A stretch of DNA of 7,219 bases from AG-12 sp035531535. Lineage in GTDB: Bacteria; Chloroflexota; Dormibacteria; Aeolococcales; Bog-877. A program made the translations under genes and the position numbers. Below the pieces are notes generated by a model that was not told the origin of the DNA, did no database searches, and worked only from the letters and a program-made list of their open reading frames with translations. Of this stretch, positions 1 through 6,655 are shown piece after piece (position 1 is the stretch's first letter; each line of letters opens with the position of its first letter). The stretch covers positions 1 to 7,219 of the forward strand of contig DATKSV010000179.1 of the NCBI GenBank assembly GCA_035531535.1, read 5' to 3'.

Positions 1-547
1 GCGGGTCACGGCAGGCCCGGTCCAACCACTTCCGGGCACTCTGGACCGCACGGAGTCCAGGCCTCTGGCCCCTCTGTCACCGGCCGGGCCGGGCCATCCG
101 CCGCCCCGACTACCCCAGGGACCACCAAGCGCGGCCCGGCCGCCCCTGGAAATTCATCGAGTCACAGCCGGGCCAGCGCCTCTCCGTTGCCGTCAGCCGC
201 CGGCGTGGCGGGCGCCCCCGGAAGGTCGTCCGGCAAGGGCCGGGGAAACGGCAGCCACACTCCCACGCCCGCTCCTTGATGCGGGCAGTGACTCACCAGC
301 TCGCCAGCGCCTGAGATCGCTTTCGAGCGATTCTGTGGTTGCAGCCCGCCACGGGCGGGCCGCCCTTCTCCGTAACACCCAATCCGCGCTCCCCTCAGAG
401 TCGGCCGGGTCAGGCAAGCTGAGCAGCCGGCACCCTTAGGATCTGGGTGCTGGACGTTACTCTGGCGTTTCTATCAGTGAGGCGACCGCGATGGGATCGC
501 TATGAGCCGGGGCTGCCGGGGGGCTACCCTGATGTGACAAGGTAAAT
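1..547. other. Non-coding region upstream of the AAA+ ATPase gene
   Basis: No frame here looks like a real protein. The only open frame of moderate size (193-417, minus) reads as low-complexity Arg/Ala/Ser/Gly sequence with no recognisable motif. I see no tRNA-like cloverleaf and no insertion-sequence ends. The right part holds a stem-loop (427-453), a small inverted repeat gcgat-ggg-atcgc (488-500), and the leader of the ATPase gene. I could not identify a convincing -35/-10 pair for that gene; hexamers such as TATCAG (472-477) and a TACCCT near 526 lack a matching -35 box. Confidence 0.6.
427..453 (+). other. Stem-loop upstream of the ATPase gene
   Basis: The arms ccggcaccc (427-435) and gggtgctgg (445-453) can form a 9-bp stem with one G-T pair around a 9-nt loop. 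It ends 94 nt before the ATPase start codon. No T-run follows on the plus strand, so it is not a standard intrinsic terminator. It could be a terminator remnant for a gene left of the window, part of the ATPase leader, or chance pairing in GC-rich DNA. Confidence 0.3.
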
Positions 548-1951
548 ATGAAGCCACAACTCTCCGAGCGAATGAGTTCGTCGCCAGATCGTCGCGCCAC
601 CGGTCTGGCGCGCGCCTTAGTCGACCAGGGTCACGAGCCCGGCTTTCGCCCCTCCGAGCCGCATTCCCTCCAAGAGCTGGGGCTGCCCTTCTCGTTCGTC
701 TCCGACCTGATCCTGAAGATCATGTACTTCAACGGCAACATCCTGGGCCGCGACATCGCCGCCCGGGCCTGCCTGCCCTGGTCGGTCGCCTCCGAGGCGC
801 TCACCTTCCTGGCCTCCGAGGGCTACTGCGGCACGACCGGGATCCGGGGCACCCACGGCCCCGGTGACGACTTCGCGGAGAGCTTCCAGTACCTGGTGAC
901 CAACACCGGGCGGGACCGGGCGCGGGAGATCCTGGAACTCAACCAGTACGCCGGCCCCGCCCCGGTACACCTCGACGACTACCTGGAGAGCGCCAGCTCT
1001 CTCGCCGATGAGGCCCCGGTGGTATTGGCTGAGGAGCTGCAGCAGGCGCTGCGCCACCTGGTCGTCCCCGAGCAGCTCATCGAGGTCGTGGGCACGGCTC
1101 TGACCGGTCGCCAGGCCCTCTTTCTCTACGGGCCCCCGGGAAATGGGAAGAGCTCGATCGCAGAAGCCTGCGCCACGGTGCTGGGGGACCCCATCTTCAT
1201 CCCCCATGCCCTCTATGTCCACGGCGAGGTGATCCGGCTCTTCGACCCGGTCCATCACCGCCTGGTCTCCGGCCCGCCCATCCCCCACGACCGGCGCTGG
1301 GTCTTGGTATATCGGCCGGTGGTTCACGCCGGAGGCGAGCTCCGGGGCAACGAGCTGGAGTTGGCCTTCGACCGCAGCCTGGGCTTCTACGAGGCGCCCC
1401 TCCAGCTCAAGGCCAACGGCGGCATATTCCACGTCGACGACTTCGGCCGCCAGATGATCCCTCCCCGCCAGATCCTCAACCGCCTGATCGTCCCTCTGGA
1501 GTCAGGGATCGACTACCTCAACGTGGCTCGGGCCGGCACCACGATCAGCGTCCCCTATGCCACGGTGCTGCTGCTCTCGACCAACCTCGACCCTGGGGAG
1601 CTGGTCGACGAGGCGTTCCTGCGGCGGGTGCGCTACAAGGCCTTGGTGCCCGACCCCACGGCCGAGCAATTCCGGCTGATCCTGCAAAGGATCTGCCAGA
1701 GCAGGGGCATCCAGTACCGAGATGATGTCGTCGACTACCTCCTGCAGAAGCACTACGCGCCGGTGGGAAGAGCCTTGCGGGGCTGCCATCCCCGCGACCT
1801 GGTGGATCAGATAGTCGCCACCGCGCGCTATCTGGGGATCCACCCCGAGCTCAGCCGCGATCTGGTGGACCGAGTCGCCCGAGCGTATTTCTCCGACATC
1901 CGGACCTCTCCCAACCAACATCTCGGGGGCGACGCCCGGACCCTTTCCTGA
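548..1951 (+). CDS. AAA+ ATPase with N-terminal winged-helix-like region, function unknown
   Basis: A 467-aa cytoplasmic ATPase with no signal peptide or membrane segment. The ATG start is preceded by AAGG at 539-542 with a 5-nt gap. Residues about 42-140 look like a winged-helix fold: a helical stretch around LILKIMYFNG, then a segment ending in YLVTNTGRDRA. The AAA+ core follows: Walker A GPPGNGKS (195-202), Walker B GIFHVDD (292-298, acidic pair D297/D298), sensor 1 STN with N346, a candidate arginine finger at R359/R360 in AFLRR, and a probable sensor 2 Arg in HPRDL (R416). Blocks such as YEAPLQ, KANGG, DDFGRQ, NRLIVPLE and STNLDP match, from memory, a family common in Acidobacteria, Deltaproteobacteria, Planctomycetes and Actinobacteria and annotated only as 'ATPase'. 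The fold suggests ATP-driven remodelling of a protein partner, perhaps regulated through the winged helix. No partner gene adjoins it, and the neighbour to the right is convergent and unrelated. The family call is firm; the role is unknown. Confidence 0.9.
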   Translation: MKPQLSERMSSSPDRRATGLARALVDQGHEPGFRPSEPHSLQELGLPFSFVSDLILKIMYFNGNILGRDIAARACLPWSVASEALTFLASEGYCGTTGIRGTHGPGDDFAESFQYLVTNTGRDRAREILELNQYAGPAPVHLDDYLESASSLADEAPVVLAEELQQALRHLVVPEQLIEVVGTALTGRQALFLYGPPGNGKSSIAEACATVLGDPIFIPHALYVHGEVIRLFDPVHHRLVSGPPIPHDRRWVLVYRPVVHAGGELRGNELELAFDRSLGFYEAPLQLKANGGIFHVDDFGRQMIPPRQILNRLIVPLESGIDYLNVARAGTTISVPYATVLLLSTNLDPGELVDEAFLRRVRYKALVPDPTAEQFRLILQRICQSRGIQYRDDVVDYLLQKHYAPVGRALRGCHPRDLVDQIVATARYLGIHPELSRDLVDRVARAYFSDIRTSPNQHLGGDARTLS

Positions 1952-2097
1952 ACTTCCCTCCCCGCGCGGGATCGGCTCGTTGGGCCCAGCCCGCGACTGG
2001 ATCCCCCCGCCCCGACGACATTGGTCTGCCCGGGCGCTATTCGGGGCGGAGTCCGGGCGCCCCTCAATGCTGGCGCCTCCCCACCACCCTCTCTGCC

Positions 2098-2138
2098 AAA
2101 AAAGACTGGTCGGCCCGTCGGGCAGGCGGTGCCGACCG
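2098..2138 (-). terminator. Intrinsic terminator reading leftward
   Basis: Read on the minus strand, a stem ggtcggc/gccgacc (2131-2137 with 2108-2114) extends by three more pairs past a one-base bulge. The loop is about 9 nt. It is followed after four bases by six T residues (A6 at 2098-2103 on the plus strand). A stem plus T-run is the classical rho-independent form. It lies 243 nt beyond the stop codon of the second sedolisin gene, so it would end that transcript with a long 3' tail. Confidence 0.65.
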
Positions 2139-2324
2139 TAAGACAGCCCCTACCCGCGTCGCGGCGCGAAGGGCCTTACCGGGGGTGTCACGACACCCAG
2201 TCTTGGTCCGCCAGCGGCTGTGCGCCTCGGCGCAGGCGCCGCCCAGAAGAGCCCGCCCCGAGGCCGGCCCGCCTACCCAGCTGTCTCAGTCTCACTCTGG
2301 CTGTCTCACCCTGGCTGGGAGGGC

Positions 2325-2356
2325 GGGCCCCGCGCCCTGCCTCGGACGCGGGGCCC
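2325..2356 (-). terminator. GC-rich stem-loop just past the second sedolisin stop codon
   Basis: Perfect 10-bp arms gggccccgcg (2325-2334) and cgcggggccc (2347-2356) enclose a 12-nt loop. The structure begins 24 nt downstream of the sedolisin stop codon. No T-run follows on the minus strand. GC-rich bacteria often carry such U-less hairpins after genes, where they may pause polymerase or protect the mRNA 3' end. It may work together with the T-tract terminator further on at 2098-2138. Confidence 0.45.
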
Positions 2357-2380
2357 CGAATGGCTTGCGTGGGAGTCGGC

Positions 2381-3751
2381 CTACCTTCGGCCGCCGCCGG
2401 CCAGGGACGAGATAAGGTTGGCCACGTTAGGGGTCCCCAGTCCGGTCGGAAGGTTGTACCCCGGGCTGGTTGCCGGGTAGCCGACTGTACTGCCGAAGGC
2501 GTTGGTCTGGCCGGGCCCGTAGATGTTGTGAAAATCGGCCGCGTAGGCCCTGGCGTTGGCGTAGATCGAGTACAGCAGGGGATTGAGCTGACCCAGCGGG
2601 TGTCCCGCCGCTTGATCCGCCAGCGCGGTTATGGCAGCCCACGACGGGGAGCCCTCACTGGTGCCCCCGAAGAAGTAGAAGCCGTTGCTGCTGGCGCCCA
2701 AGAAGCCCAAATAGATCATGGTTGCGGTGTACACCGAGGCGTTGAAGGAGACATCCGCCACGGTCCGGCCGGGGTACCCGCTGCCATCCGCACTCTGGTA
2801 GCCAGGCTGAGTGAACAAGATGCTGGGCGCTCCCCCGGTGGCTCCGAACGGCCCGGCTGAGCAGCCGAAGGGGCAGAGAGACGAGACGGAGTCGTTCCAG
2901 GTGGTCTCCGACTGGTAGGTGCCCCGGTCGGAGAGGAAGAGGTCGGTGCCACCGACCGAGGTGACCAAGGGGTCTGAGGCCGGGAAGAGCGCGGTGGAAC
3001 TGGAGGTGCCCTCGGTGGCGCCTGAGTCCCCGGCGGAGGCGAACACGCTCATGCCCTGGGAGACCGCCTGCTGGTAGATCGCCTCGGCCTGGGAGAGCTG
3101 ATCGTTGTTGCCGTTGAAGGCGTTCTCAGGGGCCCCGAAGCTCATGCTCAGCACGTTGCCAAGGTGCAGGTTGACCGCGTACTGCTCGGCGTTGTTGAGC
3201 GCGTTCCCGGAGTTGTTGGGAGCCACCACCAGGTCGATCGTGGCCCCCGGAGCCAGCCCGTGCGACTGCTCCACGTCCAGGCTGGTCTCCTCGGCCCAGC
3301 TCGTCTCCTGATGGTTTTGGAGGGGGTTGTAGGTGGGCTGGCCGGTGGGATAGAAGATGTTGAGAGTGGCGGCGGGCAGCCCGAACTCCTGGTCGTAGGT
3401 CGCCAGGTCGCTCTGAATGGTCGGGCTGCCGTAGGCGTCTATCAGCACGATGGTCTGTCCGGCCCCGGTCAGCTTGCTCGGAAAGTTGTACCCGGCGCGC
3501 AGGTCCTGCGGCGAGTAGCAGGCGAGGCCGAAGCTGGCGACGCACTGGCTGGGCGTGTACGGGAACGCTCCCGGGGTGGCGCCCGGGCTGGCGAGCGCCA
3601 GCCTGGCGATGGGGTTCACCTGGTAGTAGACCGTCGACGTGGATGTGGAACCGGCCAGGGTGGTGGACGGTGTCAGCGCCAACATCAAAGCCGAGCCCAC
3701 CACCGCCACGGCGGCTGCTCCGGTCAGGGTTCGCAGGCGGAATGATTTCAC
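2381..3751 (-). CDS. Secreted sedolisin (S53) peptidase without classical pro-domain
   Basis: A 456-aa exported serine-carboxyl peptidase, the family that cleaves proteins outside the cell, usually at acid pH. The GTG start at 3751 is preferred because AAGGGAGGA lies 5 nt before it; the frame stays open to a TTG at 3838, but that would put this site inside the gene. The signal peptide is KSFRLR, a hydrophobic core (about 10-26) and likely cleavage after A33. The catalytic core starts near YSPQDL (80). Visible active-site residues are E155 and D159 in EETSLD, oxyanion D242 in AGDSG, and nucleophile S365 in GGTS. Only about 45 residues separate signal peptide and core, against roughly 170-200 for the usual pro-domain. 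At the C-terminal calcium loop the two usual Asp ligands are Asn (N409 in FHNI, N433 in GYNL). A C-x6-C pair (C70, C77) precedes the core; C293 and C297 form another possible pair. IDAYGSP and TVADV suggest the subfamily with IVDAYDDP-type motifs. It lies 279 bp downstream of a second sedolisin gene in the same direction. Family assignment is secure; activity and substrate are inferred. Confidence 0.95.
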   Translation of the reverse strand: MKSFRLRTLTGAAAVAVVGSALMLALTPSTTLAGSTSTSTVYYQVNPIARLALASPGATPGAFPYTPSQCVASFGLACYSPQDLRAGYNFPSKLTGAGQTIVLIDAYGSPTIQSDLATYDQEFGLPAATLNIFYPTGQPTYNPLQNHQETSWAEETSLDVEQSHGLAPGATIDLVVAPNNSGNALNNAEQYAVNLHLGNVLSMSFGAPENAFNGNNDQLSQAEAIYQQAVSQGMSVFASAGDSGATEGTSSSTALFPASDPLVTSVGGTDLFLSDRGTYQSETTWNDSVSSLCPFGCSAGPFGATGGAPSILFTQPGYQSADGSGYPGRTVADVSFNASVYTATMIYLGFLGASSNGFYFFGGTSEGSPSWAAITALADQAAGHPLGQLNPLLYSIYANARAYAADFHNIYGPGQTNAFGSTVGYPATSPGYNLPTGLGTPNVANLISSLAGGGRR

Positions 3752-3756
3752 GAAGC

Positions 3757-3765
3757 TCCTCCCTT
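3757..3765 (-). promoter_or_regulatory. Ribosome binding site that sets the GTG start of the second sedolisin
   Basis: Minus-strand AAGGGAGGA lies 5 nt before GTG at 3751-3749. The next codons give KSFRLR, a typical basic signal-peptide start. Starting upstream at TTG 3838 would add 29 polar residues before the signal peptide, which argues against it. Confidence 0.85.
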
Positions 3766-3775
3766 GCTGATGGCC

Positions 3776-3856
3776 GTGGCGAATCCGACCGCCACTTCGG
3801 TGGGACGAAGCGTAGCTGGTTTCCCCGGCCTGCTTCAAGCCCCTGGGATTAGCTAC
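3776..3856 (-). promoter_or_regulatory. Structured 5' leader of the second sedolisin gene
   Basis: On the minus strand, three perfect stems follow one another before the ribosome binding site. First, gtagct/agctac (3851-3856 with 3812-3817) encloses 33 nt. Next, cttcg/cgaag (3806-3810 with 3795-3799) has a 6-nt loop. Last, gtggcg/cgccac (3790-3795 with 3776-3781) has an 8-nt loop. The second and third stems share one base, so they either stack or compete. The last arm ends about 10 nt from the Shine-Dalgarno sequence. This could be a cis-regulatory RNA. I could not match it to a known riboswitch class, and short stems also occur by chance at this GC content. Confidence 0.35.
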
Positions 3857-3993
3857 CCAAAACCCCGACTTAGGCCCCTCGAATGGCCGACCTCGCCCGC
3901 CTTTGCCCGATCACGGGAAATCCCGACCACAAAAGCCGCTTAGAGATGGCTCGGACGGTTGGCAGCTCGCCACCCGAGGTAATTAGAGCCTGT

Positions 3994-4025
3994 CGGTGGT
4001 GGGGGGCATCTGCCCCCCACCACCG
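3994..4025 (-). terminator. Perfect hairpin directly after the first sedolisin gene
   Basis: The arms ggtggtggggggca (3995-4008) and tgccccccaccacc (4011-4024) are exact reverse complements of 14 bases, and c3994/g4025 adds a fifteenth pair. The structure starts 5 nt after the stop codon of the pro-domain sedolisin. No T-run follows on the minus strand. The position and strength fit a U-less terminator or an mRNA 3'-end stabiliser, which would partly uncouple the two sedolisin genes. Confidence 0.6.
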
Positions 4026-4030
4026 GCCTC

Positions 4031-5923
4031 CTACTTGTGGCCGTGCGCCGCTGGGGCGCTGGCGTTGTAGGTCTGGATCGCCGCCGCCAGCTGGGTCACA
4101 TCCGGGACGCCAAGCCCGGTTGTGGGATCCCAGCCCGCACCCGCCTGGTAGCCCCAGTTGTTGCCCTGGGTGATGTCCCGAAAGCCGGCCACGGTCCCGC
4201 CCGAGGCGGGCAGGCTGTAGAAGACCTGGGATGCGAACCCTATCGCTCCCCCCTCGGCCTGGTCCAGGAGGGCTGTTATCCCCGCCCACTGGGGAGCCGC
4301 GAACGAGGTCCCGCCCCAGCCGTTGCTCCAGGGAGAGGCAGCGTTTGAGTAAGTGGAGTTGGAGTCGTAGATGGCATAGCCGGTGAAGGGGTCGGCATTG
4401 AGAGCGACGTCAGGCACCCCCCGCTGGCCGCTGCCCTGGAATCCCTGCTGCCAGCTGGGCTGGGCGAAGTACAGGCTGTAGCCTCCCCCCGAGCCGATCG
4501 GATAGAAGCTCCTGTGAGCCTGCTCCTGGCTGGGCAGACCCAAGGCCCCATAGTAGGGCAGCAGGTAGCTCCAGCCCCAGGCCGCCTCGGAGGTCGGCCC
4601 GCCGTAGACGGCCGGTGCGGTGGCGGTGGCGGCCGCGATCTGGACGCCCTGGCTCGAGCTGGGCAGCGTGGTGCCCCCGGCGGCCGTGACGTAGGGAGAG
4701 GAGCCCGGGCTGTCCACCGCCAGGGTGTTGTACTGGGGGTAGGCGTCGTAGGCGCCGTAGTCGCCCGAGGCGGCGAACATGCTCATCCCCTCGGCCGCGC
4801 CCTGCTCGAAGGCCTGGTTGAGCAGGATCGCGTATCCCTTGGTCTCGTCCTGCTCCGCCTCCCCCCAGGAGGTTGTCACCACCTGAGCCTGGTCCTGGCT
4901 GACCACGGTGTCGTAGAGGTCCACGAAGCCGTTGTTGGTATTGGGCGCCACGTAGGCGATGATGTTGGCCCCCGGCGCCATGGCTCCAGCGCGCTCCACG
5001 TCCAAAGAGGTCTCCGAGCTGCCAGCCCCAGCCACGGCCTGGCCGGTGGGGGCACCGTCCACCGAGACCTGAGACAGCGAGCCCGTACGGTGGATTACGT
5101 AATGTGCCCAGAACTGCGTCGCATCGTTGTTGGTGAGCGGAGCTAAGGTGGCGACCGCGATCGTGAACCCCTTGCCGGTGACCGTGCCGGGCACCTGGTA
5201 AGCCGAGTCGATCTGCTGCGGTGAGTAGCCCTGCGGGGTGGCGCAGAAAGTCCCCTGGGTCTGGCAGGTGCCACCGCTGCCCAGCCCCATCTGGCTGAGG
5301 TTCAAGCTCTCGGTGTGGACGGCGTTGTAGGTCGTCATCCCCGAAATCCCCGACACCATCCCGGCCAGGTTGTAGCTCCCGCCGCCATACGAGAAGGCGG
5401 TCGGGAGGCTGGGGTCCTCCTGGTTGGCGAAGTAGGAGTGGCCGCCATGCTCATAGGCATTTATAGAGACGCTGAAGGCCCGCTCCACCTGGCCCACCTG
5501 GCCCACCGCCTCGATCCGGTTGGAGTAAACCTGGGCGACTGAGATCCCGAAGGTGGCCAAATACGCCTCCAGCGCGGCCACGTTCGCGGGCGGCTGGTCG
5601 TAGACACTGGCGAAAGCGGCCGCGGTCTGGAAGTAGCGGTGAAAGTAGGGGCTGCTGGGGGTCACCGTGTCGGTGATGAACTGAGGCAGGCTGGGCCCGG
5701 AGGTAGGGTTCACGTACTGGAGCCCCAGCAGCAGGTCGACCTGGGCCGCGGACGGGGCCGGGCCGCTGAGAGTCGAGTTGGCGATTAGGCTACTGGCCGT
5801 GTTGCCGGATATGGCCGCGGTCCCGCCCGATGGCTTCTGCGCCAGAGCCGCCGAGCTCCCAGCCAGGCTGAGGGTCGCCGTCACGCCCACAATGAGGAGC
5901 GCTCGGCCAGTTCGAAACCTCAT
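4031..5923 (-). CDS. Secreted sedolisin (S53) preproenzyme, kumamolisin-like
   Basis: A 630-aa exported serine-carboxyl peptidase with the full family layout. ATG at 5923 is chosen because AAGGAGGT lies 7 nt before it; the frame continues to a GTG at 5944, but that would place this site inside the gene. The signal peptide has RFRTGR, a hydrophobic core and an AxA site (ALA, cleavage after A28). Residues about 45-195 match the pro-kumamolisin activation domain, which keeps the enzyme inactive until self-cleavage in acid. The catalytic core starts near YSPQQID (about 233). Visible residues are E304 and D308 in ETSLD, oxyanion D388 in SGDYG, nucleophile S540 in GGTS, and calcium ligands D583 in FRDI and D599 in GWDP. 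SWGE keeps the Trp that is W129 in kumamolisin. C220 and C227 form a C-x6-C pair just before the core. The C-terminus ends shortly after the calcium loop with no anchor or extra domain. It is the upstream member of a same-strand sedolisin pair and is probably a general acid endopeptidase used for nutrient proteolysis; the substrate is not known. Confidence 0.97.
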   Translation of the reverse strand: MRFRTGRALLIVGVTATLSLAGSSAALAQKPSGGTAAISGNTASSLIANSTLSGPAPSAAQVDLLLGLQYVNPTSGPSLPQFITDTVTPSSPYFHRYFQTAAAFASVYDQPPANVAALEAYLATFGISVAQVYSNRIEAVGQVGQVERAFSVSINAYEHGGHSYFANQEDPSLPTAFSYGGGSYNLAGMVSGISGMTTYNAVHTESLNLSQMGLGSGGTCQTQGTFCATPQGYSPQQIDSAYQVPGTVTGKGFTIAVATLAPLTNNDATQFWAHYVIHRTGSLSQVSVDGAPTGQAVAGAGSSETSLDVERAGAMAPGANIIAYVAPNTNNGFVDLYDTVVSQDQAQVVTTSWGEAEQDETKGYAILLNQAFEQGAAEGMSMFAASGDYGAYDAYPQYNTLAVDSPGSSPYVTAAGGTTLPSSSQGVQIAAATATAPAVYGGPTSEAAWGWSYLLPYYGALGLPSQEQAHRSFYPIGSGGGYSLYFAQPSWQQGFQGSGQRGVPDVALNADPFTGYAIYDSNSTYSNAASPWSNGWGGTSFAAPQWAGITALLDQAEGGAIGFASQVFYSLPASGGTVAGFRDITQGNNWGYQAGAGWDPTTGLGVPDVTQLAAAIQTYNASAPAAHGHK

Positions 5924-5930
5924 CACAGAG

Positions 5931-5938
5931 ACCTCCTT
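5931..5938 (-). promoter_or_regulatory. Full-consensus ribosome binding site that sets the first sedolisin start
   Basis: Minus-strand AAGGAGGT, a full match to the anti-Shine-Dalgarno core, lies 7 nt before ATG at 5923-5921. It falls inside the longer open frame starting with GTG at 5944, so that start is unlikely. An in-frame GTG one codon before the ATG (5926-5924) is a less likely alternative. The strength of the site suggests high translation. Confidence 0.88.
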
Positions 5939-6601
5939 GCGCACTCACATCCCGCCAGTACCGGCCGTCCACGGCAATGCTAGCAAGCGCCAGCCTGACT
6001 TGGATAGGTATCACGACCATGGGCGGCGCGGTGGCGGCAAGGCGTGTGTGCCTCTGTCAGCGCCACCGGACGCCGTTACCCTGCCCACTCTCGGGTTCGT
6101 GTAGGGGCAGCTTCGGATCCACCCCTGCGCCTGGGTCGGCGCCAGCTCCCCCGGCATGCCGCTAGATTGCCAGTGCTCGCGAAGCCGCAATTGATGAAGG
6201 TTGGGCCCGGAAGATTGGAGTGCCCAAGGCATTCGGCCGGCCCCCCTCAGGTAGGGGCGGCAGTGCCGGCCCTGGGAAGGCAAGCGTCAGCTGCGGATGT
6301 CCAAGCGCCCTCACAACTGGCACTCTGTCGGCGACACCCTTCAGCACCGCCGCCCCGCTGGCCAGCCCACCCATCCCCAGGCCAGCACTCGGTCGGTACG
6401 GCGGCTCGGCCCGATCCCACGGCTCCTCAGCTCGGATATCGGCCTCAGTGACGCGAAAAAGTTGGTCCGGAGCGGCAACTAAACGCTGGCCCACCGTGAA
6501 CATCATCTTGAGCGGTCGGCGTGCCGGGCCTGCTCCAGGGCCATTCGAGTCCGTCTGCCACCGCAACTATGCCTTGGTCCAGCGACTGGAGCCGGGGGCG
6601 C

Positions 6602-6630
6602 TTGACGGGTAGACCGAACCCACCTATCGT
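6602..6630 (+). promoter_or_regulatory. Sigma-70-type promoter for the anchor-domain gene
   Basis: The -35 box TTGACG (6602-6607, five of six to TTGACA) and the -10 box TATCGT (6625-6630, four of six to TATAAT) are separated by exactly 17 nt. Transcription would begin near 6637, leaving a leader of about 120 nt before the ATG at 6757. It is the best promoter match I found on the plus strand. Confidence 0.55.
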
Positions 6631-6655
6631 GATGGTCCATTCGGGGAGGCGACGA

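Larger units (their letters stand above)
1952..2380. other. Convergent intergenic region with several stem-loops
   Basis: This 429-bp gap separates the 3' ends of the ATPase gene and the second sedolisin gene. Open frames crossing it on the plus strand are Arg/Pro/Gly-rich and look like chance frames. Inverted repeats seen are cgcggg/cccgcg (1965-1970 with 1990-1995), ggtcggc/gccgacc (2108-2137), gggtgtc/gacaccc (2183-2198), tgcgcc/ggcgca (2221-2234) and gggccccgcg/cgcggggccc (2325-2356). Only the 2108-2137 stem has a T-run beside it, reading leftward. No T-tract terminator is visible for the rightward ATPase gene. Its best candidate is the weak 1965-1995 stem. A short direct repeat, ctgtctca, occurs at 2281 and 2301. 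Confidence 0.6.

Noticed and set aside
617..1432. 271-codon open frame on the minus strand inside the ATPase gene
   Set aside because: It is antisense to a gene with clear AAA+ motifs. Its translation is Gly/Val/Glu-rich with no family motif, as expected of a shadow frame in GC-rich DNA.
2281..2308. Direct repeat ctgtctca, two copies 20 bp apart
   Set aside because: There are only two 8-bp copies, too short to call a repeat array or attachment site.
2021..2860. 279-codon open frame on the plus strand
   Set aside because: It runs across the terminator region and antisense to the sedolisin 3' half, is Arg/Pro/Gly-rich, and has no ribosome binding site or motif.
3752..3838. 29-residue N-terminal extension of the second sedolisin from TTG 3838
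   Set aside because: It would place the strong ribosome binding site inside the gene and put polar residues before a normal signal peptide.
3860..4000. c-di-GMP (GEMM) riboswitch fragments: GGGCAAA, GGCCTAA and GTAGC on the minus strand; a GGGAAA...CAAAAGCC pattern on the plus strand
   Set aside because: The conserved ACGCAAAGCC core and the paired stems are missing, and the plus-strand version has no gene to regulate.
5924..5944. 7-residue extension of the first sedolisin from GTG 5944
   Set aside because: The full-consensus ribosome binding site at 5931-5938 would lie within the coding region; ATG 5923 is correctly spaced from it.
6162..6566. 134-codon open frame on the minus strand in the intergenic region
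   Set aside because: There is no motif or convincing start signal, other open frames overlap it on both strands, and its composition is typical of chance frames.
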